This document shows, in pieces, positions 51,228 through 61,713 of a stretch of DNA of 64,000 nucleotides; the stretch's first letter is position 1, and every line of letters starts with the position of its first letter. This stretch comes from Mesoplasma sp. JKS002658. Lineage in GTDB: Bacteria; Bacillota_I; Bacilli_A; Mycoplasmatales; Mycoplasmataceae. Made by a program: the position numbers and the translations under genes. The DNA lies in the NCBI RefSeq assembly GCF_023566355.1, contig NZ_JAKNSW010000002.1:151559-215558 (forward strand). Direction: 5' to 3'. The notes beneath the pieces were generated by a model, which saw only the letters and a list, made by a program, of their open reading frames with translations, had not been told where the DNA came from and made no database searches.

Positions 51228-51857
51228 ATGCGAATCGCAATTTTTGGAACGGTTGGAGCAGGTAAATCAACAGTATCTAATGAAATTAGTAAAAGATTAG
51301 GGTACGAAGTTTTTCCTGAACCAATTGATGATAATCCTTATTTTGACGACTACTACAAAGACTTAAAAAACACAGTTTTTAAGATGCAAATCTACATGTT
51401 GGCAGCCAGAAGTAAACAACTAAAGCAAGCCCAAAACTTAAAAAACATTATTTTTGACCGAACTATTTTAGAAGATCCGATTTTTATGCAAGTCAATCAC
51501 GATTTAGGAAACGTTAATGATACTGATTTTAAAACTTATAATGACTTTTATGAAAACGTTATCTTAGAAAATTTAAAAATTCCTGATGAACGGGTAAAGT
51601 TTGATATTGTTATTTACTTGAAGGTTTCAACTAAAAAGGCTAAGGAAAGAATTGCTAAACGAGGAAGAGCATCAGAAATGTTGGTTGATGATGATTATTG
51701 AGAAAAGCTTAATAAACGTTATGTAGATTTTTATGAAAAGCATAAAAATGATTTCTCTTTTGCTTTAATTGATGCTGAAAATGATGACTTTGACCAAGAA
51801 ATGCACGATGTCATGGAAGCAATTTATGCTAAAGAACCATCTCTACGTGGTAAATAA
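51228..51857 (+). CDS. Deoxynucleoside kinase (deoxyadenosine/deoxyguanosine kinase type)
   Basis: A 209-residue dNK-family enzyme that phosphorylates imported deoxynucleosides, important in organisms that cannot make nucleotides from scratch. P-loop IFGTVGAGKSTVS, the substrate block EPIDDNPYFDDYYKD, FDRTILEDPIFM with the ERS/DRT-type motif, and the lid RIAKRGRASE. A TGA near residue 159 is Trp. Typical for dAK/dGK in Lactobacillus and mollicutes. AAGGGG precedes the ATG. Which base it prefers cannot be decided. Confidence 0.92.
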
Positions 51858-51865
51858 AATCAAGA

Positions 51866-51897
51866 AGAACACAGTTTAATTTGTGTTTTTTTATTTT
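51866..51897 (+). terminator. Terminator of the deoxynucleoside kinase gene
   Basis: AACACA pairs with TGTGTT, then T7. Confidence 0.65.
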
Positions 51898-51944
51898 TTT
51901 TATAAAATTAGTTTGTTGAAAAACTTTAACATACAGGAGGAATT

Positions 51945-52661
51945 ATGGGAAGAGCACACGAAGTTCGCGCCGCTTCAATGGCTAAGACAGCAGCAAAAAA
52001 ATCAGCAGCAAACGGAAGAGCAGCTAAAGAGATTTATATGTTAGCTAAACAAGGAGGAGCTGATGTGACTGCGAATTTGGCTTTGCGAGCTGCAATTGAT
52101 AAAGCAAAATCAAATCAAATCCCCACTGATGTTATTAATAGAGCAATCAAACGTGCTGAAGGTGGAGATGCGGAGAATTATGTGGAGAATCGCTACGAGG
52201 GTTATGGACCTGGATCAGTTGCAATTATTGTTGATTCTTTAACTAGTAATGTCAACCGTGCCATTGCTGAGATTCGCGATACCTTCAATAAAAAGCACGG
52301 AAAGTTGGGTTCAACTGGTTCAGTTTCTTTCTTATTTCAAAATGTGGCCTTATTTAGTTTTGAGGGAAACCAAGAAGAGATTTTGATGGATTTGTTAGAC
52401 CGTGATGTTGATGTTTTAGATGTTAGTCAAGATGATGATGTTGTGGTAGTAAAAGCGCCATTCACTAGTTTTGCCTTAGTGAAACAAGCATTAGATGAAA
52501 TTGGTATAAAAGAATACTTGGTAGCTGAAATTAGAATGGTACCAGACGAGGTGGTTGTGATTAATGATCAAGAAACCAAAGATCAACTAAACCAACTTTT
52601 AGATAAACTTGATGAGTTAGAAGATGTTCAAGCTGTGTATCATAATGCTAAATTAGACTAA
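51945..52661 (+). CDS. YebC/PmpR (TACO1) family protein
   Basis: A 238-residue member of the YebC family, described as transcription regulators or, more recently, as factors that help ribosomes at proline stretches. The start GRAHEVRAASMAKTAAKKSA corresponds to the usual AGHSKW...K start but lacks the SKW. DVINRAIKRAEGG, YEGYGPGSVAIIVDSLTSN and KHGKLGSTGSVSFLF are all conserved. AGGAGGA precedes the ATG. Single gene. Confidence 0.93.
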   Translation: MGRAHEVRAASMAKTAAKKSAANGRAAKEIYMLAKQGGADVTANLALRAAIDKAKSNQIPTDVINRAIKRAEGGDAENYVENRYEGYGPGSVAIIVDSLTSNVNRAIAEIRDTFNKKHGKLGSTGSVSFLFQNVALFSFEGNQEEILMDLLDRDVDVLDVSQDDDVVVVKAPFTSFALVKQALDEIGIKEYLVAEIRMVPDEVVVINDQETKDQLNQLLDKLDELEDVQAVYHNAKLD

Positions 52662-52717
52662 AATGACAATCATTGGATGGTGATTTTGTTTAAAATTAAA
52701 CACTGAAAAGAGGACTT

Positions 52718-53506
52718 ATGAATTATTGAATAACAGTTAATCTCGTCTTTATTCTTTTGCTCTTATTTGGTTTAATAATCTATCTTACTGTTTGTTTAGT
52801 TTTTACTAAAGCGTATCAGCGATATCATGTTCTTAAAATTAATTCAACTAAAGAAACGATAAGCGGTGATGAGAAGCAAGCAATGATTAGTTTTTTTGCT
52901 CAACAATGAGAATTGACTGATTATGAAGTGATTTTAACAAAAGCGAAGTTTTTAAATATCGGTAAAAGCTTAAAAAGAGGTTCGCATAAAATCATTCTTT
53001 CGCACCAAAACTTTATTTCTCTTGGCTATGAAATTGACTACTTTTTGAGTCGCTTGTGATTTTCTTCCCAACAATTAAAGAAGAATCGTCAGGTGAAAAT
53101 TTATGCTTTGATTATGAATTATTTAGTTTTGCTTTTGATAGTTTTATATTGTTTGTGTTTTTTTCTTCAAGTCGTGTTCTTTGTTGTCATGATTGTAATT
53201 AATCCCAATTCGGTCCACGATAATTTCTTCTTATTCTTATGAAAAGTCCCTTTATTAACGATTATTGCTTTATTTAGTGGTGGATTAATCATTGGTTTAG
53301 TTTACTTTTTAAACCAATTAAAAAAAGTTCTTGAATTAAACTATACCTATGATACTTTGACTTTACTTAAAACAAATTTTTTGGCTTATGTTGATGATTT
53401 TAAAATTGCTCGCCAATATGCAAGTGAGAATAAAATTGCTTATAATTTTGCTTTTAAAACAAAAACTCATTTCTTAAAATGATTGGGTCCATTTGTAAAG
53501 TATTAA
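52718..53506 (+). CDS. Membrane protein, possibly a degenerate YugP-like peptidase relative
   Basis: A 262-residue protein with one N-terminal helix (VNLVFILLLLFGLIIYLTV) and two more in the second half (IMNYLVLLLIVLYCLCFFL and WKVPLLTIIALFSGGLIIG). The layout, helix, about 110 soluble residues, two helices and a cytoplasmic tail, recalls the YugP zinc peptidases, but the HExxH metal motif is absent, so peptidase activity is not expected. The similarity is only suggestive. Six TGA codons are Trp. A perfect palindromic terminator follows. Confidence 0.6.
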
Positions 53507-53541
53507 AAAAGACCAGTTTAGCTAAACTGGTCTTTTTTAAC
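53505..53541. terminator. Bidirectional terminator between convergent genes
   Basis: AAAAGACCAGTTTAG pairs with CTAAACTGGTCTTTT, nearly perfect, with A and T tracts. Confidence 0.93.
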
Positions 53542-53544
53542 GAA

Positions 53545-54111
53545 TTATTTTCCTAAACCCAAACCTTTTTGATGTCATTCTTCAACAATTGAATCTTTTT
53601 CACCTTTAAGAATTCTATCCTTGTATTCTTCATAACGTTCATAGCATTCTTTTAACTCTTTAAGAGCTTGTGCTTGATCGCCTCACCCATCAATTTTTAC
53701 AGTCTTGTTTTGAAGTTGCTTGTATTGTAAGAAGAAGTTTTCAATTTCTTGACGCCAATGCAAAGGAACATCATTTAAGTTCTGGTAAGTATCAAAACGA
53801 GGATCGTTAGCAAAAACCCCAAATAATTTTGTATCAATTTCTCCATCATCAATCATGTTAATTGTTCCTAAAATTCGAACATTTACTTGAACGCCTGGTA
53901 GAGTTGGGTATGTTGCTAAAGCGATAACATCCAAAGGATCGCCATCTCAATCTAAAGTGTTTTCTACCATTCCATATTCGCCAGGATAAAAGTTCGCTCC
54001 GTACAATACTCGGTCTAAAATAATCCGGTTAGTGATAGCATCAACTTCGTATTTATTTGATGAACCTTTTGGGATTTCAACAATCATGGGAATTACATTT
54101 TCTTTTTTCAT
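53545..54111 (-). CDS. ppa: Inorganic pyrophosphatase (soluble, family I)
   Basis: A 188-residue enzyme that hydrolyses pyrophosphate from biosynthetic reactions. The metal-binding signature is DWDGDPLDVIALA (with Trp encoded by TGA); GSSNKYEVDAITNRI, YPGEYGMVENTL and FFLQYKQLQNK are other family blocks. Length is normal (about 180). Divergent from the following membrane protein. Confidence 0.96.
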
Positions 54112-54194
54112 CTTCTGAAACCTAATCCTTTCTTGTTAATTTTATAATAGGAATAAAGAAAAACATATTATACTTTTATAAAAAAGGACGCAGG

Positions 54195-54965
54195 ATGAAA
54201 AAGAAGCAAAAGCGGGTAGAAAAAGAGCACTTTAATCAAGATTACCAAATCAAGACAAAATCTGCTTCTGGATTAGTTTATAAAATTTGAAAAAATCATT
54301 TTGATATTGCAGAAATTAATCACAGTAATTATCACCAGTTGAAAAAACAATTTAAACTAACAACTAGAAAGATTAGTTTTTTAGCAATGTTACTGGTTGT
54401 TAATGTTGTCTTTTCAGTCATTTCTTTTTTTGCTTTAGGACTACTTCCAATTGGTGGATTTTTGACTTTTAATATTACCTTTTGAATTTATTTAATTAGT
54501 TATATGGGTGTGGGGTTTTTTTATACAGTATTTCTTTTAGAAATTGGTACTTGGTTTAGAATGGCTTTGGGAACCGATGCAATTAGTTGCTTAGCGATTA
54601 ATTTAAGTGATTTAACGATGCTAATTGTTTTTTTTCTGGTGTGCTTTTTAATTAATTATCTACGGATTAGAGTAATGGAGATTAAAACTCCACAATCACG
54701 AGTGCTTGGTTATTTATTTTCAATTATCATAAGTTATCTTTTTGCAAGTTTAATTGCTGCTGGTTTTGATGTGCTATACAATAAATATTTTCTTATTGAT
54801 GTGTTCTATTCAAATGGGGGGGGTAGACCAACTGAAATCAAACCTTTATTGATCATTGTTTTTTGGTTTAATCTTGTCCAGTATTTAATTAACCTATTAA
54901 TTTTTCTACCAACCTTTAAAGTTGATTACGTACTTTTAAACCGGTATTATCAAAAACCAAGTTAG
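54195..54965 (+). CDS. Multi-pass membrane protein, possible ECF-type substrate component
   Basis: A 256-residue protein with six hydrophobic segments, from KISFLAMLLVVNVVFSVI to FWFNLVQYLINLLIFLPTF. It has a charged N-terminal tail (about 55 residues). The size, six helices and the position just before a second, clearer ECF-like protein suggest a substrate-binding S component, but no specific family motif was recognised. Two TGA codons are Trp. A run of six G (54819-54824) is notable in this AT-rich gene and could be a slippage spot. CAGG directly precedes the ATG. Confidence 0.6.
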
Positions 54966-55023
54966 AAAGAATAGATTTTTATTAACTTTTTATTTATAAT
55001 TTTTATAAATAAGTGAGAAAACA

Positions 55024-55881
55024 ATGTTTAAGAAAAAAAAGATTAAAGAAGCAAAAACGCAATTGAACGAAGCGTTAAAACCATCAGAACAGTTACAAAT
55101 TAAGGATAATCAACAAGAGCATTTTCAAGAAGAAGTTTTGCTTGACCAAGAACACCATCATCAGGTAGATCATTATCACGGAGTTCACCATTTTGACCGG
55201 TATGGAAATCATGATGATGTCCAAGCAACAGACTTTTCATTAAAAAAACAGTTTTCTCATTCTCGAAAATCAGAAATTTTTCGAATTAGTATTGCTGCAA
55301 TTATTTTGGCCTTATCAATAGGATTAAGTGCTCTTGATGGTTTGTTAGAAAAATTTCAAGTTAACATTGGTGGAGTTATCATTGAAATGCGTGTCTTTGA
55401 TATTCTGATAATCATTTTAGCCATACCTTTAACTGGACTGTGGTATTCAATGTTAATTGCTATGGTTGAACCTTGGTTTCATTTTTTAATTGATGGTGAT
55501 CATTCGCCGATTCAAATTGGGTTTGATAGTCTTGGTTATTTAATTGCAGTGTTAATGTTTTTCTTTATTTTTTATGGATTATTCCATAACTCTCCTTTTC
55601 ACGAGAGTCCAAATAAACACCAACGTCGATTGAAGATGTGATTGCCTGGCTTGATTATTGTGCCTAGTTTGGCTGTTATTTTTACCTTAATCTTTGTTTT
55701 ATCTTTATACTTAACTTTTAAATCGGGTTATCAAAATACTAATTGAAATGATTTTAAAAAGGATGGCATCGGAATCTTTTTTGCTGCTTTTGGTATTCAA
55801 GCGGCACGTTTCTTGGTCTTTTATTTACTTTTTGCTTTGGTTCAAAAGAAATTAAAACCGATTAATCACCGTTATCGTTAA
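55024..55881 (+). CDS. ECF transporter S component-like protein with His-rich N terminus
   Basis: A 285-residue membrane protein. The membrane part starts near residue 88 (ISIAAIILALSIGLSAL) and contains GGVIIEMRVFDILIIILAIPL and GLWYSMLIAMVEPWFHFLI, in the style of ECF S components (RIFDI, then a GPxxG-like region and P-H). The N-terminal 80 residues are very polar, with a His cluster (EHHHQVDHYHGVHHFDRYG). The vitamin or metal carried is unknown; the His cluster might chelate metal. Two TGA codons are Trp. Confidence 0.72.
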
Positions 55882-55981
55882 CAAATCCTTTTCAATTATC
55901 TTAATGCAATCAATTAGAGAAACATTTATAATCAAGTTGTTATCATCAGTGTTGTGATTAAGGAATGGGGTTGCTTTTTAA

Positions 55982-56653
55982 ATGGCAGAATCAAGAACTA
56001 AACGAAATCAGGAGCTTTACGAAGCTTTAGCAGAAGATAAAGTTCGCCAAGAGAACCAATGGACACAAAAAACTAACCAGTTAAAGAATAATTTGTTATC
56101 AATTAACTTCGCTTTTTTTAATAATGTTTATGAGAATGTTGATGCTGATACAAAGATTGATAACTTTTATAACATTAATTCTTTAACTTATAAAGAAAAA
56201 CTTGTCGCCATCAAGCATGAATTAAGAGAACTTTACTTAGAGTTAGTTGAAATTAATGACCTAAATCCTGATATAAATCTATTAGCAGAAAATAACTACA
56301 GCTTAAAACCAAATCAAAATGCTTTGGTAATTGAAACTAAATTAGAAGAGATTAATCGTGATTTAGATAATCTTCCTTCGTTTGGCAAGCTAAAGAAAGA
56401 TTTTGAAACTGATTTTCGTGCGATGATTGGTGAATTGCGTGATAGTGTGATTATTCACGATAAAATATTGAATAAGGATAAAGCTGACTTTAAACAAAAA
56501 GTTGATTTACAAAATAAAACTAACAAAGAAAGTATTTCTGAAATTAAAAGATCGTTGAATGCTTATCGATTGAAATGGATTTGGTATTTAGTAGTCAGCG
56601 TTTGTTGTGTGATAGGTACCATTTTAGCGATTGTGATTCCATCAGTGTTGTAG
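55982..56653 (+). CDS. Coiled-coil protein with C-terminal membrane anchor
   Basis: A 223-residue protein: soluble, charged, mostly helical sequence (for example TKLEEINRDLDNLPSFGKL and SISEIKRSLNAYRLK), then one membrane helix at the very end (WYLVVSVCCVIGTILAIVI). A tail-anchored layout. No family recognised. No TGA codon is needed. Its stop is 11 bases before cmk, so the two may share a transcript. Confidence 0.7.
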   Translation: MAESRTKRNQELYEALAEDKVRQENQWTQKTNQLKNNLLSINFAFFNNVYENVDADTKIDNFYNINSLTYKEKLVAIKHELRELYLELVEINDLNPDINLLAENNYSLKPNQNALVIETKLEEINRDLDNLPSFGKLKKDFETDFRAMIGELRDSVIIHDKILNKDKADFKQKVDLQNKTNKESISEIKRSLNAYRLKWIWYLVVSVCCVIGTILAIVIPSVL

Positions 56654-56664
56654 GGGAGATAAAT

Positions 56665-57339
56665 ATGAAAAAAATTTGTATTGCTGTAGATGGTACTGCT
56701 GGATCGGGAAAGACATTCATTTTTAACCAAATAGCAAATATTCTAGATTATGATCTTTTTGATACTGGGCAACTTTATCGTGCGTTTACCTACTATCTTC
56801 ATTTGATTAAAACCAATTTCGATAATCAAGAATCAATTATTGCAGGATTAACAAACTTTAGTTTCAATATTAAAGATAAACGTGTTTTGATTAACAATGA
56901 TTTAGATGTTACTGATAGTTTAAACGGCAGTATGGTTACAGATAATATTAACCAAGTAACTGTTATTGCTCAAGTGCGTGATTATATGACTAAAATTGAA
57001 CGAGAAATTGGTTATCGAGAGGGAATGATTGAATTGGGACGTGATATTACAAGTGTAGTTCTTCCTGATGCTGATTTAAAAATTTATTTAGATTCACCCA
57101 TAGAGATACGCGCTCAGCGTCGGTATGAGCAGAATATGAACGAGGGGATTGATGAATCTTATCAAGCTGTGCTTAAAAAAATTGAAGCTCGAGATACAAA
57201 TGATAAAACCAGATTAGTTGGACCATTGGTTCAAACTAAAGATTCTTGATACCTTGATTCTTCTCAATATGAGCGAGTAGAAGATTTGGTTAATGTGATT
57301 GTGCAACGGGTACGAGAATTGGAAAAGGAAAAGAAATAA
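56665..57339 (+). CDS. cmk: Cytidylate kinase
   Basis: A 224-residue kinase that converts CMP and dCMP to diphosphates. The P-loop is [15 protein letters not shown], and [19 protein letters not shown] and [13 protein letters not shown] are family blocks. One TGA near the C terminus (57247-57249) is Trp. GGGGAG precedes ATG 56665. Its stop overlaps the der ATG (TAATG), the usual cmk-der neighbourhood. Confidence 0.95.
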
Positions 57340-58652
57340 TGGCAAAGCAAAAAGGCATCGTGGCGATTGTTGGTCGTCCCAATACTGGTAAGTCATCGTT
57401 ATTTAACCGAATTATCCAAGAAAAAAAAGCAATTGTTGAAGATAAAAGCGGAGTGACTAGAGACCGGATTTATGGCCATAGTGAGTGATTAACACGTCAG
57501 TTTATGGTAATTGACACAGGAGGAATCACCCTATCAGATCAGCCTTTTGCTCAAGAAATAAGAATACAAGCAGAAATTGCGATGCAAGAAGCTGATGTCA
57601 TTATTTTTGTTTTAGACTATAAAACCGGGATTACTCCTGATGATGAAATGGTTGCTAAAATTTTATATCGTACTCATAAACCAGTCATTTTGGCAGTCAA
57701 TAAGTATGACCACCATACTAATGACTATCAAGGGTATGAATATTTGAGTTTAGGATTTGATGAACCGATTTTAATTTCTTCGACTCATGGAATTGGAATT
57801 GGGGATTTGTTAGATAAAGTTGTGCACCAGTTGCCAACTGGAGAAGAAAAAACCGATGAGAATCAAACTCGAATAGCAATTATTGGTAAACCAAATGTTG
57901 GTAAATCTTCGTTGGTTAATTCAATTCTTGGTCAAGAACGAATGATTGTTTCTGATGTGGCAGGAACAACTAGGGATGCAGTCGATAGTGTAATTAAAAG
58001 AGATGGCAAAGAATATGTTTTGATTGATACAGCTGGTTTGAGACGTAAAGGAAAAATTTATGAAGATATAGAAAAGTACAGTTACTTAAGAACAGCTGCA
58101 GCAATTAATAGTGCTGATATTGTTCTTTTAATTTTAGATTTGTCAGTAAAAATTAGTGATCAAGATACCAATATTGGAGGGATTGCTTTTGATGAAAAAA
58201 AACCAATTATTATCATTGGAAATAAATGGGATTTAATCCCTGATAAAGAAAAAGCTATCAACCACCAAACTGAAGAAATTCGTGCTTATTTTAAATACTT
58301 ACAGTATGCTAAAATTATTTTCGTTTCTGCTACGGAAAAAACTCGGGTTTATAAAATTTTTGATGCAGTTGATGAAGTTAACAACGCTTTAAAACGTAAG
58401 ATTAGAACTAGTGTTTTAAATGAGGTTTTGAATAAAGCTCAATTACTAAATCCTGCTCCTAATCATAATGGTGGTAGATTGAAGATTTATTATGGTTCGC
58501 AAGTACAAGCTTATTTACCAACCTTTGTAATGTTTGTAAATGATCCTGCTTATGTTCATTTTTCTTATAAACGTTATCTTGAGAATCAAATTCGGTTACA
58601 GTTTGGTTTCGAGGGCGTTCCTATTAATATTATTTTTCGAGAAAGGAAATAA
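57339..58652 (+). CDS. der: Ribosome-assembly GTPase Der (EngA)
   Basis: A 437-residue protein with two G domains in tandem, needed for 50S maturation. G1 motifs: [11 protein letters not shown] and [12 protein letters not shown]3 motifs DTGGIT and [10 protein letters not shown]4 motifs NKYD and NKWD. The KH-like C-terminal domain includes [19 protein letters not shown]. One TGA near residue 50 is Trp. Normal length. Translation is coupled to cmk, followed by gpsA. Confidence 0.97.
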
Positions 58653-58657
58653 CAAAA

Positions 58658-59650
58658 ATGAAAAAAACGATTGCTATCATTGGAACAGGAGCTTATGGAA
58701 CTGCTCTTGCCAATGTTCTTGCTGATAAGGGTCATCAAGTAATTATGTACGGAATTGTTTCATCTCAAGTTGATGATTTGAATTTAAATCATGAAAATGG
58801 ACAATTTTTTCCTGGAGTTAAATTAAATAAAAATATTAAAGCAACAACAGATTTGGTCGCTTGTTTGGAAAACGCCCAATATATTATTCTAGGAGTGCCA
58901 ACCAAAGCATTATCAAATGTTCTTGATGAAATTAATAAATATTTAAAACATGAAGTTGTCGTTATTAATACTGCAAAAGGATTTGACGATCAAAACGTTG
59001 ATTTATTAAGTAAGATGATTGTAGATAAGTTGAAAAAATCTGGTTATTTAAAAGGTTATTGTGGTTTGTATGGTCCAAGTATTGCTAGTGAGATTGTTGA
59101 TCGCAAACCAACCTTTGTTAATGTTGCTTCAGATCGATTCGAGTTAGCTGAACAAATTGCTGAAGAGTTTTCTAATGAATACTTTTTTGCCAAACCATCT
59201 GATGACTTACCAGGGTGTGAAGTTTCAGCGGCCTTGAAAAATGTGATTGCCATTTGTGCGGGAATGTTTGATGGAATGGAACTTGGTGATAATGCTCACG
59301 CTAGTTTATTGTGTTTGGGATTAAATGAAATCATGATTATGGCTGAACAATTTGGTGCCAAAACTGACACGTTTACAAACTTTGCAACGATGGGAGATTT
59401 GATTTTGACCGCTTCTACAAAGAAATCACGAAATTTTACCTTCGGAAAAATGATTATTGAAACTGGTTCGACCACGCAAGCTCAAGAGCGTTACGGACTG
59501 ACTGTTGAAGGGGTACAAAGTGCCGAAGTAGCACATAAAATCTGTCTTAAATACCAAATTTCTTCGCCTTTGTTTAGGTCTATTTATGAGATAATTTATA
59601 AGAATAAGAACCCACACACGTTATTAAATACACTTTTTGTCTTATATTAA
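58658..59650 (+). CDS. gpsA: Glycerol-3-phosphate dehydrogenase [NAD(P)+]
   Basis: A 330-residue enzyme that reduces dihydroxyacetone phosphate to glycerol-3-phosphate for membrane lipids. The Rossmann motif is IIGTGAYGTALANVL, the catalytic Lys lies in VSAALKNVIAI, and GLYGPSIASEI and RNFTFGKMI are family blocks. Normal length. Five bases after der, continuing the conserved der-gpsA-hup order. It is complementary to glpF, which supplies glycerol. Confidence 0.96.
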   Translation: MKKTIAIIGTGAYGTALANVLADKGHQVIMYGIVSSQVDDLNLNHENGQFFPGVKLNKNIKATTDLVACLENAQYIILGVPTKALSNVLDEINKYLKHEVVVINTAKGFDDQNVDLLSKMIVDKLKKSGYLKGYCGLYGPSIASEIVDRKPTFVNVASDRFELAEQIAEEFSNEYFFAKPSDDLPGCEVSAALKNVIAICAGMFDGMELGDNAHASLLCLGLNEIMIMAEQFGAKTDTFTNFATMGDLILTASTKKSRNFTFGKMIIETGSTTQAQERYGLTVEGVQSAEVAHKICLKYQISSPLFRSIYEIIYKNKNPHTLLNTLFVLY

Positions 59651-59716
59651 TATAAATGTAATTTGAAAATGTTATAATGTGAAAGAATACTTATTAAATA
59701 GAAAGTGGTAAATATT

Positions 59717-59992
59717 ATGACTAAAAAAGAATTAGCTGAAAAAATTGCTGAAACTCATGATTTAAGTAAAGCAGAATCAGAAAAAATTATCAGTTCAGTT
59801 TTTGATGAAATTAGTGCTGCTCTAAAAAGCAATACTGAAGTAGCTATTCCTGGTTTTGGAAAATTTAGCGTTAGCCAAAGAGCTGCACGTCAAGGTTTAA
59901 ATCCTCGTACTAGAGAAAAAATTACTATTCCTGCTTCAAAATCTGCGAAATTTAAATCTGCTAAACAACTAAAAGAAACTATTAATAATTAA
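59717..59992 (+). CDS. hup: HU family nucleoid protein
   Basis: A 91-residue DNA-binding protein that bends and compacts DNA. TKKELAEKIAETHDLSKAES, the IPGFGKFSVSQRAARQGLN arm start, then NPRTREKITIPASK, the flexible DNA-binding arm, match HU (often named hup or hbs). ATG 59717 is the best start. TATAAT-like sequence lies at 59674-59679 (TATAATG). A small terminator follows. Confidence 0.96.
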   Translation: MTKKELAEKIAETHDLSKAESEKIISSVFDEISAALKSNTEVAIPGFGKFSVSQRAARQGLNPRTREKITIPASKSAKFKSAKQLKETINN

Positions 59993-60021
59993 TTAATCGG
60001 TTTTTATTTATTAGTTAATTA

Positions 60022-60048
60022 AGGTGCTTTCAAGAGCATCTTTTTTAT
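60022..60048 (+). terminator. Terminator of hup
   Basis: GGTGCT (60023-60028) pairs with AGCATC (60035-60040) with one G-U, then T6. Confidence 0.7.
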
Positions 60049-60084
60049 GTAAGAATATTGGTGTATAGAAAATGGGTAAACTTG

Positions 60085-60642
60085 ATGATTGTTGAATTAT
60101 TAAAGAAAAATTTGATTGATAAAAAAACCTTTTTGTTAATGAATTATCAAAAGGTTGATCTGAATGAATTACAGTTAACGATTGTTTTATTAACTTTAGA
60201 ACTGTCTGGTCAAAATGGTGGCAAAAAAGTTGTTACTTCTGGAGATCTTGGTTTGTACATGAGCCTTTCACCAAGTCAAATTGATAATGAAATGGATGAT
60301 TTAATTCAAAAGGGATTAGTAAAAATTACGTCAAAAAGCATTGATTTTACGAGTTTGTTTTTAAGTATCGCTGTTTGTTTAGATAATCTTGAGGTTGAAA
60401 AATTCCAGAATACTCAGCAAGATTTTTTCTCGCAAATTAGTCAAGATTTAGGCGAAAATTTAACCTTTGAACAAATTAGTTTTTTAAGTCAAACAATTTA
60501 TGAAGATTTAACTTTAGAACAAGTGCTTGGTTTTTCTCATCAAAAGAACATTAATAACTTTGATGATTTAAGAACTAAAATTAATCAAGAAATTAGTAAA
60601 AAACCAAAAGCGTTATTTAAATACAATTGATTAAATAGTTAA
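60085..60642 (+). CDS. DnaD N-terminal-domain-like protein
   Basis: A 185-residue protein. The first 110 residues resemble the winged-helix N-terminal domain of DnaD, a replication restart/initiation factor: FLLMNYQKVDLNELQLTIVL, then SGDLGLYMSLSPSQIDNEMD and LIQKGLVKITSK. The C-terminal DnaD/DnaB2 domain is poorly conserved or replaced. The start is uncertain: ATG 60085 gives the family N terminus but has a weak ribosome-binding site; GTG 60061 is in frame upstream. One TGA near the C terminus is Trp. The end overlaps the convergent recU gene by 26 bases. Confidence 0.75.
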
Positions 60643-61123
60643 GTGCTGGTAAATAATCAAGGCATAGATGGTGATCAAGTTTTAATTCATGTCCAAATTG
60701 TGTGAACCATTCTCAGGGAATGGTTTTTTTAGTTTTTGAAAAGTGTGTTTTTAAAACTCGTCAATCAATTAAAAAAAATTTTTCAACAATATCAAAATAA
60801 ATAATCACAAAAGCTAATCCACGATGGTTAATGACTTGATCTAGTTCGTTAATTTGGTTCTTGCGCAGATTTTGATATTTAAAAACCGAATCATAAGTTT
60901 CTTTAGCTTCAAATTCTAAATAAACTCCGTGATAAATTCCTACATAATCACAATTACTTCCTGGACTAAAAACTGCTTGATGAATAATGTCTCCTGTCTT
61001 TTTGAACATTTTAATATTGGTAGGAATTTTATTTACTAATGCTTGGTTAGTTTGTAAATAATGATTATGGGTTAAATTCAAAATCTCTTCTAAAAATAAA
61101 CCTTTGTTTTTTAGTGGTAACAT
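60617..61123 (-). CDS. recU: Holliday junction resolvase RecU
   Basis: A 168-residue endonuclease that cuts four-way junctions during recombination and segregation. NKGLFLEEILNLTHNHYLQT, then VNKIPTNIK, the active-site region CDYVGIYHGVYLEFEAKE (Asp and Glu/Lys) and LRKNQINELDQVINHRGLAF with the His replaced by Asn-Gln, follow the family layout. Three TGA codons near the C terminus are Trp. GGGGAG precedes the ATG. It is divergent from gpsB, similar to the recU/gpsB neighbourhood in Firmicutes. Confidence 0.9.
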
Positions 61124-61199
61124 GTTATTTTCTCCCCACTATACTATAAGAAGAAAAAGAAAAAAGAGTATCATTAAATTAAAAAAAGTGAAGGTGATA

Positions 61200-61583
61200 A
61201 TGATGGCTAAAACGTTGAACTATGATAAAGAAGAGATTTTGAATAAGGATTTTCAAGTTGTAAACAAAGGATACAACCCTCAAGAAGTGGACTTGTTTTT
61301 AGATGAAATTGCAATTGATTATGAGTATTATCAAAATCAAATTGATAGTTTAACCAGTACTTTAAACGAGGCTAACCAAACTAATAGTGATCTAACAGCT
61401 CAAGTTGAAGAGTTAAAGAATTCCTTCACTCAAAAAATTCAAAAAGAAAATAAACAAACTCGCGAAAATTTTGGGAACATTGATATGGTTAAACGGATCG
61501 CTTCAATTGAGAAGGAACTTTTTGATTTAAAGAGCGAAATTCAAACTTTAGTAAAAGGTCTTGACCAAAGTTTAACCCGTTAA
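61200..61583 (+). CDS. gpsB: GpsB/DivIVA-domain cell-division protein
   Basis: A 127-residue protein with the DivIVA/GpsB N-terminal coiled-coil domain: YDKEEILNKDFQVVNKGYNP followed by EVDLFLDEIAIDYEYY, then a coiled coil and a C-terminal helical part. In walled bacteria GpsB links division and wall enzymes; without a wall it may act only as a membrane-curvature or division scaffold. AAGGTGA lies five bases before ATG 61200; ATG 61203 is equally possible. Divergent from recU. Confidence 0.88.
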   Translation: MMAKTLNYDKEEILNKDFQVVNKGYNPQEVDLFLDEIAIDYEYYQNQIDSLTSTLNEANQTNSDLTAQVEELKNSFTQKIQKENKQTRENFGNIDMVKRIASIEKELFDLKSEIQTLVKGLDQSLTR

Positions 61584-61713
61584 ATTATTAGTTTCATTTT
61601 ATTACTTTTCTGGTTTAATATAATATAATCGTTTTGAGACAATGGAAACATGCTCAATTTTATTACTTATAAAAAATATTTTGATTAAACTTAGAAAGGA
61701 AAACTGTTTGTTA

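Noticed and set aside
52718..53506. Active zinc metallopeptidase of the YugP family
   Set aside because: The general layout is similar but the HExxH motif is absent; only a weak, degenerate relationship can be suggested.
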